Shown here piece by piece: positions 16,153 through 23,945 of a stretch of DNA of 38,288 nucleotides (positions are counted from its first letter, which is position 1; each line of letters starts with the position of its first letter). This DNA comes from Chlamydiota bacterium. Its GTDB lineage: Bacteria; Chlamydiota; Chlamydiia; Chlamydiales; Parachlamydiaceae. Both the position numbers and the translations under genes were made by a program. Below the pieces are notes generated by a model. The model was not told the origin of the DNA. It did not search any database and was given only the letters and a program-made list of their open reading frames with translations. The stretch is from NCBI GenBank assembly GCA_013288825.1, contig JABDBC010000019.1, forward strand, positions 1 through 38,288, given 5' to 3'.

Positions 16153-16665
16153 CTAACCTTCAGGCGATTCTAAGTCTTTACGTTTGCGGGATGAATAAAT
16201 CATCGTCCCTAATTCATCCATGGCACGCTCTGCCATGATTTCGTCTTCTTTATTTTTTTCTTTTTCCCAGCTAACCCGATGCGTTTCCACTTTATCCACT
16301 TCTAGTCGTCTAATATTCAGCTGGCGTTTGGCTTCTTCAAGTTCTCCCTTGGCTTTGTCTACGCGCTCTTGTTGTTCTTTGACTTTTTTCTCTTCAATTT
16401 TCAGTTTTTCATCGACCACTTTGAGATAGACCTTCATTTGTTGAACTTTTGGGGTGGTTGTGTCGTGGTCTAACTCGTCGCGAAGCTGTTGAAGTTTCTC
16501 TGTTCTGTGTTGCAAGATTCTATCGCGTTCGGCTTTTCTTTGCGCTAGCTTCTCCTCTTCTTGTTGGAGAATCTGTTGTTTTTCTTTCACAACAAGCTCA
16601 GCAGCCTCCACTCGCTTCACTTTTATTGCGAGCACTTGCAGTAGTGGATAGTCTCGTCTGGCCAT
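16153..16665 (-). CDS. sctO: T3SS stalk protein SctO (CdsO/CT670)
   Basis: The 170-residue protein is almost entirely a charged coiled coil (about 15-145, rich in Glu, Lys, Gln and Arg), as in YscO, FliJ and CT670. The stalk sits in the centre of the ATPase ring and contacts the export gate and chaperone-substrate complexes. It starts 13 bases after the sctN stop codon and precedes sctP, the canonical N-O-P order. It has the usual length for the family and lacks signal or membrane segments. Confidence 0.9.
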   Translation of the reverse strand: MARRDYPLLQVLAIKVKRVEAAELVVKEKQQILQQEEEKLAQRKAERDRILQHRTEKLQQLRDELDHDTTTPKVQQMKVYLKVVDEKLKIEEKKVKEQQERVDKAKGELEEAKRQLNIRRLEVDKVETHRVSWEKEKNKEDEIMAERAMDELGTMIYSSRKRKDLESPEG

Positions 16666-16677
16666 TGCAACCTCAAC

Positions 16678-17994
16678 TTATTTGAATAATGTACGCAATA
16701 GTTGCTGTGTTTCTGCGTAGGTACATTTTTCTTCAACGGCCTGTTTTAAAAAGCGATTCACTTTGTCTATATAATCAATGGCAAAGTCCCCTGCCTTATC
16801 TGACCCGCGCTTGTATTCTCCAATTTTGATGAGCAGCTCGTTTTTCTTGTAATTTGCCAAAACTTCGCGCAGCTTCCCGGCGAGTTGCATATGCTCTTTT
16901 GGCACAATGGAGGGCATGACGCGGCTTGCTGAAGACAGAATATCGATGGCTGGATAGTGGAACTGTCGGGCAAGGTCGCTCGATAAGATGATGTGTCCAT
17001 CCAAAATGGAGCGCACTTCATCGGCAACGGGTTCATTCATGTCATCGCCAGCGACAAGGATAGTATAGAAAGCTGTGATAGACCCTTTGTCGGAGTTGCC
17101 TGCACGTTCTAGGAGCTTTGGCAGCATCGAAAATACGGAAGGGGTATATCCTGCCCGAGCGGGGGGTTCTCCTGCAGCCAATCCAATTTCTCGCAATGCA
17201 CGGGCATAACGCGTCACGGAATCCATCATGAAAATGACAGATTTTCCTTGGTCGCGGAAATACTCGGCGATGGCGGTTCCAACATAAGCGGCGTTCAAAC
17301 GCAATTGGGAGGCTTGATCAGAGGTGGATACAATGAGGACAGAACGCTTTAGGCCTTCTGTACCTAGATCTTTTTCTATGAAATCGCGCAATTCGCGGCC
17401 CCGTTCTCCTACTAAACTGATGACGTTGACATCGGCAACGGCATTTCGTGCAATCATTCCCAGCAGGGTAGACTTACCTCCACCGGCTGCAGCGAAAATG
17501 CCCACGCGTTGTCCCAGACCTGTTGTGAGGATGGCATCGATAGAACGGACACCGACGGAGATGGGCTCTGTGACCCTTTTTCGTTTTAGGGGGTCTGGAG
17601 GGGCTTGGATGACGGGATAGCTTTCAAATAACTCCAAAGGCCCTTTAGTGGCGACGTCGAGGGGTTCTCCAAGGCCATTTAAAACCCGACCCAGAAGTTG
17701 AGGTCCGACTTTGATGTTGAGGGGCATATGGGTGGGGATGACTTCGGAGGAGGGGCCGACGCCGGACATTTCACCGAGAGGGGAGAGGTAGACTTCGTCG
17801 CGTGTGAAACCGACGACTTCAGTGAGTAAGGGTTCCCCTTCCCGTTTTACGAGGCAGACTTCGCCAATTTTCACGTCAGGCACAATTGCTTTGATAAGCA
17901 TGCCGACGATTTGGGTGATGCGCCCATTGACGGTGGTGAGTTGCATTTCTTCAAGCTCACCAAGAAGGGAATCTAGATTATTAGAATGATCCAT
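16678..17994 (-). CDS. sctN: T3SS ATPase SctN (CdsN/CT669)
   Basis: The 438-residue F1-beta-like ATPase unfolds and releases chaperone-bound substrates at the export apparatus on the cytoplasmic face. The Walker A loop is at about 168-176 (AAAGGGKST), the catalytic glutamate region is [14 protein letters not shown], and the Walker B strand is [15 protein letters not shown] (about 252-266). [13 protein letters not shown] follows. All of these match the SctN family closely, and the length is normal. The ribosome binding site GGAGGGG precedes the ATG by seven bases but lies inside a small GC hairpin (18000-18014). Confidence 0.97.
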   Translation of the reverse strand: MDHSNNLDSLLGELEEMQLTTVNGRITQIVGMLIKAIVPDVKIGEVCLVKREGEPLLTEVVGFTRDEVYLSPLGEMSGVGPSSEVIPTHMPLNIKVGPQLLGRVLNGLGEPLDVATKGPLELFESYPVIQAPPDPLKRKRVTEPISVGVRSIDAILTTGLGQRVGIFAAAGGGKSTLLGMIARNAVADVNVISLVGERGRELRDFIEKDLGTEGLKRSVLIVSTSDQASQLRLNAAYVGTAIAEYFRDQGKSVIFMMDSVTRYARALREIGLAAGEPPARAGYTPSVFSMLPKLLERAGNSDKGSITAFYTILVAGDDMNEPVADEVRSILDGHIILSSDLARQFHYPAIDILSSASRVMPSIVPKEHMQLAGKLREVLANYKKNELLIKIGEYKRGSDKAGDFAIDYIDKVNRFLKQAVEEKCTYAETQQLLRTLFK

Positions 17995-17999
17995 GGTGT

Positions 18000-18014
18000 A
18001 GCCCCTCCGGGGCT
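18000..18014 (-). promoter_or_regulatory. GC hairpin containing the sctN ribosome binding site
   Basis: On the minus strand AGCCCC-GGA-GGGGCT is a perfect six-pair hairpin whose 3' half and loop contain the GGAGGGG ribosome binding site of sctN. The sequence resembles the core of the family B repeats. It could hold the site closed and damp sctN translation; no regulator is visible. Confidence 0.5.
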
Positions 18015-18043
18015 TAATGACTTTAAGGCCATCGGTTCGGTCC

Positions 18044-18751
18044 CTAATTTTGGACGTTCATAACCGTTTTGATCATCTCGAGGCTTTTGTTCAACATATT
18101 GGCAAAGAGCTCAAGTTGCTGTTGGATGCTGCCAAGTTTTACTTGTATGGCGAGCATATTTACGGGAGAGAGTTCAATTCCACTTCTGCTCATTGCTGTC
18201 AATTCTTCTCCTAGGGTTTCAAGTTGTCCCTGAGATTGTGTTAACAAGTTAGCAAAGTGCTTGACGGACTGTTTTAAACCAGATGTTGTCGTTTCACACA
18301 GGTGTTTATTGCTTGTGGGATCCAGTTCAATTTCTGCGCGGATAAGTGCTGCTTTGAGGTTTTCGTTGATATGAGTGAGGTTGTTATGTAAAAGCCCGTG
18401 AGAAGATGTTTTAATCCTCACATCTGGTGTTTCTAAAGTTTGTTTCACTTCTTCAATTTTAGCTATTGCCTCTCTTGTTTGAGCGATTAGTTTATCATGA
18501 CCCACTAGAGGAGAGCTGTTTCCGGCGCGATAATTTTGGTTTCGTACGGCATCCATCAAAGAGAGAGTGGATTTCGAAGATTCAACAGTGAGAAATTTTC
18601 CAAACGAGGGTGCAGTATTTTTCTCCTCCAGGATAGAGTTAAATTGCTCCTTGTTGGCGAGTGGCTCTTTCGACTGTTGGGTGCTATTTAAAGTTTCTTC
18701 TTCAGATAATTCTGCAACGAGGTCCAAGTTCTCAACAATTTGTGATGTCAT
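18044..18751 (-). CDS. T3SS-operon protein of unknown function (CT668 position)
   Basis: The 235-residue protein sits between sctG and sctN, exactly where Chlamydia has CT668, a conserved protein without a settled role. It is mostly helical by composition. A polar N-terminal half (about 1-90) is followed by a helical half (about 95-235) with [20 protein letters not shown] and a C-terminus with [20 protein letters not shown]. There are no signal or membrane segments. The assignment is by position and length, not by a recognisable domain. The gene is 11 bases from sctG and cotranscribed. An apparatus accessory or secreted protein are both possible. Confidence 0.72.
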   Translation of the reverse strand: MTSQIVENLDLVAELSEEETLNSTQQSKEPLANKEQFNSILEEKNTAPSFGKFLTVESSKSTLSLMDAVRNQNYRAGNSSPLVGHDKLIAQTREAIAKIEEVKQTLETPDVRIKTSSHGLLHNNLTHINENLKAALIRAEIELDPTSNKHLCETTTSGLKQSVKHFANLLTQSQGQLETLGEELTAMSRSGIELSPVNMLAIQVKLGSIQQQLELFANMLNKSLEMIKTVMNVQN

Positions 18752-18762
18752 ATGGCTTACTT

Positions 18763-19221
18763 TTATCCTTTCTCATCGTTTTTATCGGTCATAAAGAATG
18801 GGGCTTTATCTTTTTTCAAGTTTTTGAGATCTTTTTCTGCCCATTCTAAGGAAATTAGCCCTAAGTCTTTTATAGTGGGATCGGTAGTTTTTTCCATTGC
18901 TTCTTTGATTAATTGTTCCCCCTTTTTCCGTTTTGGTTTGTTTAAGAGGAAGCAGATGCCGAGGAACGTTTGGGCGAGGTGGTTCTCCGGTTCTTGTCTG
19001 AGGACTTCTTCAAAAATTTTGACGGCCTGCTTTGTTTCCAGCTTATTTAGAGCGATATAACCTAAGCCGATGAAGGGGGCGGTGCTTGTTGGGTTCAGCA
19101 CGTGTGCTGCGTGAAATATGCGGGTTGCGCTAATTTCGTCGAGTTGTTTGACCGCAACGAAGCCGGCTTCAATCAACATTTGAAAGTCATCTCTAAATTC
19201 TTTTAGTTTCTGCTCTTCCAT
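18763..19221 (-). CDS. sctG: T3SS needle chaperone SctG (CdsG/CT667), TPR protein
   Basis: The 152-residue protein has tetratricopeptide-like helices, with an AAHVLNPTSTAPFIGLGYIA unit (about 53-72) and a VLRQEPENHLAQTFLGICFL unit (about 91-113). In Chlamydia CdsG and CdsE together hold the needle subunit CdsF in the cytoplasm, like PscG/PscE in Pseudomonas. Here sctE, sctF and sctG are adjacent in the same order, which strongly supports the call. The ribosome binding site is weak (AGAGG about 13 bases ahead), so translation may be coupled to sctF. Confidence 0.88.
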   Translation of the reverse strand: MEEQKLKEFRDDFQMLIEAGFVAVKQLDEISATRIFHAAHVLNPTSTAPFIGLGYIALNKLETKQAVKIFEEVLRQEPENHLAQTFLGICFLLNKPKRKKGEQLIKEAMEKTTDPTIKDLGLISLEWAEKDLKNLKKDKAPFFMTDKNDEKG

Positions 19222-19261
19222 AGTATTTTGAGACCTCTTTGTTACGGTCAGACGTTTAATG

Positions 19262-19546
19262 TTATTTCACGTTTCTTGACATACTTTGAATTGCCGAGTT
19301 TGAGGAGGCGACAACGTTAGTCGACATCTCAGAAACCTGTGACAAGTGGTTCATAAGCATCTGCATTTCAAACATATCAGCGATGCTGATGGCGCTGCGG
19401 CGTCCATGAATTTGTTGTAGTTTGCTCTTTGCTTGTACAGTAGCAGTGGTAATGATGGAAAACAACGATTTGACATCAAAACCTACATGTTCTTGTGCCT
19501 TTGTTGCGTTAGTTCCAAAGTGCGTTGGGTTATCGTTCGCTGCCAT
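19262..19546 (-). CDS. sctF: T3SS needle subunit SctF (CdsF/CT666)
   Basis: The 94-residue helical protein matches needle subunits in length and in its conserved C-terminal half, with SISIADMFEMQMLMNHLSQV and a hydrophilic C-terminal helix (about 72-94). Needle monomers polymerise into the hollow extracellular filament. It has the strongest ribosome binding site of the operon (AGGAGG close to the ATG), as suits an abundant subunit. A 119-base gap, larger than elsewhere in the operon, separates it from sctE and could hold an internal promoter, but I see no clean -35/-10 pair. Confidence 0.9.
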   Translation of the reverse strand: MAANDNPTHFGTNATKAQEHVGFDVKSLFSIITTATVQAKSKLQQIHGRRSAISIADMFEMQMLMNHLSQVSEMSTNVVASSNSAIQSMSRNVK

Positions 19547-19665
19547 ATATCCTCCTAATAGATATAATTAGTGTCGGATATAAGTTTGATGGGGAATTCG
19601 TACTAGAAATTTCATTTCTTTAAAGCTGACCACAGCCTCGGTTCAGAATTCTTTCAAGACTTAAT

Positions 19666-19917
19666 CTATTTTTTTGTCTTGGCAATACATCTTGCCATAA
19701 CTTTCAGTAGTGAGGTGTAGCCATGAAGCATGACGCCAAATTCGTCAAACTCCTCTTTGCGTTCTCCTCGTTTAAGCATTTCTTTAATATGTTGTATTTG
19801 TCCTTCAACTCTTACTTTCAGTTCGCGATATTGAGTTGGATCTTTCCAGCTCTTTTCCAGCTCGAAGATGAAGGGCTCGGCTTTTTTCTTCTTCTTTTGA
19901 TTTTCTAGTCCAAACAT
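19666..19917 (-). CDS. T3SS needle chaperone SctE-type (CdsE/CT665)
   Basis: The protein has 83 residues: a basic start (KKKKK at about 8-12), a central charged helix (about 30-58) and a C-terminal helix ending AKTKK. It is small and acidic-basic mixed, like CdsE, the partner of CdsG in binding the needle subunit. The call relies on size and on the conserved E-F-G order. In Chlamydia cdsD lies next to it; here 1.26 kb of repeats and an extra gene come between. CdsE is not the translocator called SctE in unified nomenclature, so no symbol is given. Confidence 0.8.
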   Translation of the reverse strand: MFGLENQKKKKKAEPFIFELEKSWKDPTQYRELKVRVEGQIQHIKEMLKRGERKEEFDEFGVMLHGYTSLLKVMARCIAKTKK

Positions 19918-19984
19918 AGGATCTTTCCCTGTATACTATCATTATAACATAAAGCAGGATCGCTTTCAAGTGCAAGAGAAAAGG

Positions 19985-20230
19985 CAAGAGAAAACGAAGA
20001 AGGGACAAGGGACGTAAAGGACATAAGGGACCTAAAGGACAGGGGACGCTGCCCGAACTTCGCCACCCAAGCCCCCGTCTGCCCGAGCCCCCTTTCGTGA
20101 ACGCGCCCGAGCCCGCGCCCGCTGCCCGAATTTCTCCTACCCAAGCCCCCGTCTGCCCGAGCCCCCTTTCGTGAACGCGCCCGAGCCCGCGCCCGCTGCC
20201 CGAACTTCGCCACCCAAGCCCCTGACTGTC
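19985..20230. repeat. GGAC tract followed by three GC-rich family A units
   Basis: Bases 19990-20046 are a GGAC-rich tract with roughly ten-base spacing, like the tips of the family B elements. Then the family A unit (gctgcccgaa at 20048, 20121 and 20195) repeats with a 73-74 base period, in the orientation opposite to the array at 20794. Together with that array it brackets the four-helix-bundle gene. ORFs across it are artefacts. Confidence 0.85.
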
Positions 20231-20285
20231 CGCTTCCGAGCTCCTCGATCCCTTTTTCCCGCTACCATTCCTAATCCAGCCAAAT

Positions 20286-20723
20286 TCAGCTTGGAGCTGT
20301 AATTCGAGCCATTTTTGTAAGCATTGCGACTATGCGCAACAGCAATTCTCGTCCTTTTGAATAGTTATTTTCTTCAATAAGATTAAGTTGTTGGCATACA
20401 TCCATGATTCCTGAACATTCGGTTGCTGACCGTCTAGCCATTCGATAGAATCTGATTTTTTCATTGGCTGAAAATTCTCCAGCACCCTCTGCTATATTTA
20501 GTGGAACCGATGTGCCGGCGCGAAGAAGTTGATCCGAAAGATAAGAACGGCCCCTCGGTAATTTTCTAACGATTGCATCAATCAATATAATCAATGATAT
20601 TGAAGCTTGATAAACATCTAGCTTTTCATGGTCAAAATAATCTTTATAATACTTATGATTTTGGGGTTTCTGTGGTTCCTGTTCTGTGTTTGTCGCGGTT
20701 GGCATGTTTGTCATGTTTGTCAT
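20286..20723 (-). CDS. Four-helix bundle protein (23S rRNA intervening-sequence protein family)
   Basis: The 145-residue protein has the hallmarks of the four-helix bundle / IVS family: FDHEKLDVYQASISL (about 29-43), LSDQLLRAGTSVPLNIAEG (about 62-80), then helices with KIRFYRMARRSATECSGIMD and a basic C-terminal helix. Family members occur inside rRNA intervening sequences and, more often, scattered singly through genomes. Their function is not established; they may bind nucleic acid. The ATG at 20723 follows AAGGA by eight bases; two more in-frame ATGs follow at nine-base steps (a short repeat). The gene is an intruder in the T3SS operon, flanked by oppositely oriented family A arrays, which suggests it arrived with or between them. 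Confidence 0.85.
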   Translation of the reverse strand: MTNMTNMPTATNTEQEPQKPQNHKYYKDYFDHEKLDVYQASISLIILIDAIVRKLPRGRSYLSDQLLRAGTSVPLNIAEGAGEFSANEKIRFYRMARRSATECSGIMDVCQQLNLIEENNYSKGRELLLRIVAMLTKMARITAPS

Positions 20724-20736
20724 GTTTATCGTCCTT

Positions 20737-21180
20737 CTAATTTAGTTGAGTTGGCCTAATTTAGTTGAGTTGGCGCCACGTCTCGGATAGTGGTGGCGAA
20801 GTTCGGGCAACGGGCGCGGGCGCGGGCGCGTTCACGAAGAGTTTTGGGCCCCATGTCTCGAGTGACGAAGTTCGGGCAACGGGCGCGGGCTCGGGCGCGT
20901 TCACGAAGAGTTTTGGGCCCCATGTCTCGAGTGGCGAAGTTCGGGCAACGGGCGCGGGCTCGGGCGCGTTCACGAAGGGTTTTGGGCCCATGTCTCGAGT
21001 GGCGAAGTTCGGGCAACGGGCGCGGGCTCGGGCGCGTTCACGAAGAGTTTTGGGCCCATGTCTCGAGTGGCGAAGTTCGGGCAACGGGCGCGGGCTCGGG
21101 CGCGTTCACGAAGAGTTTTGGGCCCATGTCTCAGGTGGCGAAGTTCGGGCAACGGGCTCGGGCGCGTTCACGAAGGGGTC
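20737..21180. repeat. Six-copy tandem array of the GC-rich family A unit
   Basis: The word GTTCGGGCAA recurs at 20801, 20870, 20939, 21007, 21075 and 21143, so the unit is 68-69 bases. Units differ by a few bases; the last lacks about six bases. A separate 19-base direct repeat (ctaatttagttgagttggc) occurs twice at 20737-20774. The array ends one base before the sctD stop codon at 21182. Long arginine-rich ORFs on both strands arise from its composition. It is not a CRISPR array because the whole unit repeats without unique spacers. Confidence 0.92.
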
Positions 21181-21181
21181 T

Positions 21182-22996
21182 CTATCTCGCCACGTCTACT
21201 CTGTACGTCACATTATCTTTATCCAGCAACACCATATTCGGTTGTATGCTGATAATCGTCATTCCATCAAGAACATCACCTTTAGATAAAATACGTCCAT
21301 TGATCACTACGTTTAATCCACCATCGCTTGTCTTCGATATTCCAGAGATCGTATAACGATCACTCACATTAATGACTGCATCCTGCTTAGCAACTTCTGC
21401 AGCATAATTCTTTACACTTCGGACTCCTGGCAACGATCTAAATTCCTCTACCATTTTATCAAGATCTGCCTTGGAACCCGTGGGAACTCCTCCTGTAAGG
21501 GTGAGCTCCCCATTTGCTAACTGCACCGATACTGTTGGGTAACCATGCTCTTTCAAGGTAGACTTAACCGATGTAAGAATGTCTTCTTCGACAACGACCT
21601 TGTCTTCTAACAAGTCTGGGTAAGAGAAGTTGCGAGTCATGTAATCCCAAAGTTGCTCAGCGTCGCTTCTAGTATGGAGATACCCTGTAAGGACAAATTT
21701 TCCAGGAGAAGGGGAATGGACTGTGATGCCGCGCCAAAGGGGATTTCTCGACAACAACTGATTGCCTTCGTTCCAAACATATTCATCAATGATGACTCCG
21801 CTATCGTCGGTTTCGGTGACATATTTCAGACTTTGCAGATTGTATAAGATCTCGTTTTTATCAGCTGAGGTTGCCACATGCCCGACTAGCAAAAGACGTC
21901 CAGTATTTTTGTTAAACGAGTATTTTAACCCTGGAAACTGACTTAAATATTTTTGCAACTCTTGCTCAATATTAACAGTTTGCACTACGACAATTTCGTG
22001 TTGGGTAAACAGAGAATTAATTCCAACGCCAACCATGGCAAAAACGCCGATGAGAGTGGCAACTAAAATAAAGGTCCCTAAAGCATGTGAAGGCGGCTTC
22101 TTAACCTCTACAGGAGCAACTGGAGGCGGTACTGGGGTTGCACCACCGGTTTCAGCTTTCTGAGCCTCTTGTTCTAATGCTTTTTTATCCTCTTCTTCTT
22201 TTTGCAACGTTTTGACAATTGAGGGGAGCAATGGGGAGATGATTGTCTGCATTTCACCTTCGCGATCATAAACGACGAATGAAGAGGTTCCTAATGAAAC
22301 GAGAGTATTTAAAGGGAGTTGTTGTTTGTCGGTGAGCAGTTCCCCTTCTATTCGGGTTCCATTGCGGCTTCGAAGGTCTTCGATAAAAATCTGGTCTTCA
22401 GGAGTAATTGAGATTCTTACATGCTGTCTTGAAACGCTTGTGTCATAGAAAACGATGTCGCAGACATTGGAGTCGGTGCCAATGACGTAGCTCTCACCGG
22501 TATGCATGGAGAATTCGGCGCCGTTATTAGGTCCTCCAACAACTTTCAAAAGCCATCTTCCCGTATCTGTGAGGTCGAAAGAGACTTTGGCAAGATCTGA
22601 TTTTTCTTCCTCTTCGCCAAAAATCGTATCGTGTTCTTTTTCTGTGGGTTCAGGTTCTTCTGTTGGGGTGACTTCATTTAAGTTCGTAGCTGTATCTTCT
22701 TCAACATAAAAACGGAATAATGTGTCGCCAATTTTAACAGAATCGCCCTGTTGAAGGACTCGGGGCTCGGTCAGGGGTTCATCATTGACAAGGGTTGGAT
22801 TGATCTTGCTAAGATTTTCGATGACGATTCCATGCGTCGTTTTGCGGCACAGGGCATGTTGACGGGAGGTGGCGGGATCTTCGACAAGGAGCTGGCAGGC
22901 ATCCGGATCGCGTCCAATAACCCAATGGTCCCCTTCTTCAAAAGAAAGCACCAGTTCTTTTAAAGAACCTTCTTCTGCGACTAATTTTGCATTCAT
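21182..22996 (-). CDS. sctD: T3SS inner-membrane ring protein SctD (CdsD/CT664) with two FHA domains
   Basis: The 604-residue protein starts with an FHA domain (about 20-100; GRD at 28-30, SRQH at 44-47). A second FHA domain follows (about 150-245; SRQH at 189-192, RNGT at 211-214), then a Pro/Glu linker and one membrane helix (about 305-328). The periplasmic part (330-604) has ring-building/BON-like repeats, e.g. GRLLLVGHVATSADK and NGELTLTGGVPTGSKADLDK. SctD forms the inner ring; the double FHA is the chlamydial form, and the intact SRQH motifs suggest phosphothreonine binding. Chlamydia CdsD is roughly 830 residues, so this one is shorter. Its stop codon abuts the family A array, so a C-terminal trim by the repeat is possible. 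It follows scc4 closely. Confidence 0.93.
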   Translation of the reverse strand: MNAKLVAEEGSLKELVLSFEEGDHWVIGRDPDACQLLVEDPATSRQHALCRKTTHGIVIENLSKINPTLVNDEPLTEPRVLQQGDSVKIGDTLFRFYVEEDTATNLNEVTPTEEPEPTEKEHDTIFGEEEEKSDLAKVSFDLTDTGRWLLKVVGGPNNGAEFSMHTGESYVIGTDSNVCDIVFYDTSVSRQHVRISITPEDQIFIEDLRSRNGTRIEGELLTDKQQLPLNTLVSLGTSSFVVYDREGEMQTIISPLLPSIVKTLQKEEEDKKALEQEAQKAETGGATPVPPPVAPVEVKKPPSHALGTFILVATLIGVFAMVGVGINSLFTQHEIVVVQTVNIEQELQKYLSQFPGLKYSFNKNTGRLLLVGHVATSADKNEILYNLQSLKYVTETDDSGVIIDEYVWNEGNQLLSRNPLWRGITVHSPSPGKFVLTGYLHTRSDAEQLWDYMTRNFSYPDLLEDKVVVEEDILTSVKSTLKEHGYPTVSVQLANGELTLTGGVPTGSKADLDKMVEEFRSLPGVRSVKNYAAEVAKQDAVINVSDRYTISGISKTSDGGLNVVINGRILSKGDVLDGMTIISIQPNMVLLDKDNVTYRVDVAR

Positions 22997-22999
22997 AAA

Positions 23000-23386
23000 T
23001 CACTTGTGTCTAAGAGCTTCTTCACGCCAAAAATCAACGTTATTAATGAAATCTTCGAGTATATCTTTGAATTTCTTATAGTCTACAGTATATTCGACAG
23101 CTTTAGAAAGCGTCAACAGATTCCCATCTTCGCTGGTTCCTAATATTGCATCTTTGGTTCCTTGGCCAAATAAATTCCCCTGAAGGAGATACCCAAGGAA
23201 GGCTTCTTTCTTAACTTGAGGACAGGGGGCGATGGAACTACTTAAATAAAAACCTTGATTCAATGGGGAAAGTTTTACGGCGACATTTTCTCCGAGGGGT
23301 AAAACGAACGTTCCTGGGGGTTCCGTAGAAAAATCGCCAGCGATTTGCATTTCTTCTTGAAGTTGTTTCATGTATTCCGCGAGCAT
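23000..23386 (-). CDS. scc4: T3SS chaperone Scc4-like (CT663 position)
   Basis: The 128-residue acidic protein has the class I (CesT/SycE-like) chaperone layout: an N-terminal helix, a beta stretch with GTFVLPLGENVAVKLSP, and C-terminal helices with AFLGYLLQGNLFGQGTKDAI. In Chlamydia CT663 is Scc4, which with Scc1 chaperones CopN and also contacts RNA polymerase. The assignment uses fold pattern and position directly before sctD. I chose the ATG at 23386 because GGAG lies six bases ahead; the ATG at 23398 has a poor site and would add four residues. A family B repeat begins only about 25 bases upstream, so the promoter must lie in the repeat or transcription must enter from copD. Confidence 0.78.
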   Translation of the reverse strand: MLAEYMKQLQEEMQIAGDFSTEPPGTFVLPLGENVAVKLSPLNQGFYLSSSIAPCPQVKKEAFLGYLLQGNLFGQGTKDAILGTSEDGNLLTLSKAVEYTVDYKKFKDILEDFINNVDFWREEALRHK

Positions 23387-23409
23387 AGCGAACTCCATAT
23401 AAGCTCTTT

Positions 23410-23934
23410 GTGCCGGCCCTCCGGGACGGGATGATTGGTTGACGCTAACCCAGGCTTCGCTTACCCCTCCGGGGAGCTTCAGCCTGGGCTATTACGTGAA
23501 CAGGCCCTCCGGGCTGTATGTCAAAGCTTGTGTATCTATGGCCTTACTACCCAGCCCGGAGGGGTAAGCGAAGCCTGGGCTATTACGTGAACAGGCCCTC
23601 CGGGCTGTATGTCAAAGCTTATATATCTATGGCCTTACTACACAGCCCGGAGGGGTAAGCGAAGCCTGGGCTATTACGTGAACAGGCCCTCCGGGCTGTA
23701 TGTCAAAAGCTTGTGTATCTATGGCCTTACTACACAGCCCGGAGGGGTAAGCGAAGCCTGGGCTATTACGTGAACAGGCCCTCCGGGCTGTATGTCAAAG
23801 CTTGTATATCTATGGCCTTACTACACAGCCCGGAGGGCCTGTTCACGTATTAGCCCAGGCTAAAGCTCCCCGGAGGGGTAAGCGAAGCCTGGGTTCACGC
23901 CAACCAATCATCCCGTCCCGGAGGGCCGGCACGA
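23410..23934. repeat. Family B element expanded by a 91-base tandem repeat
   Basis: The outer ends (tgccggccctccgggacggg and its inverse) match other family B copies. Inside, a block starting cagcccgga recurs at 23552, 23643, 23735 and 23826, a 91-92 base period, each copy carrying a hairpin-forming cagcccgga...tccgggctg pair. So one arm-loop region has multiplied inside the palindrome. It separates the translocator operon (ending 23946) from scc4-sctD and fills the whole gap; no gene is supported in it. Confidence 0.92.
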
Positions 23935-23945
23935 ATTTTTTGATT

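Noticed and set aside
20794-21180. CRISPR array
   Set aside because: The entire 68-69 base unit is repeated without unique spacers, and no cas genes are present. The same applies to the 91-base repeats at 23552-23825.
20765-21356. Long arginine-rich open frames (repeated RARARARSR) on both strands
   Set aside because: They follow the 68-base GC-rich unit, occur in several frames at once and recur wherever family A lies (11206-11596, 19905-20213). Composition, not coding, explains them.
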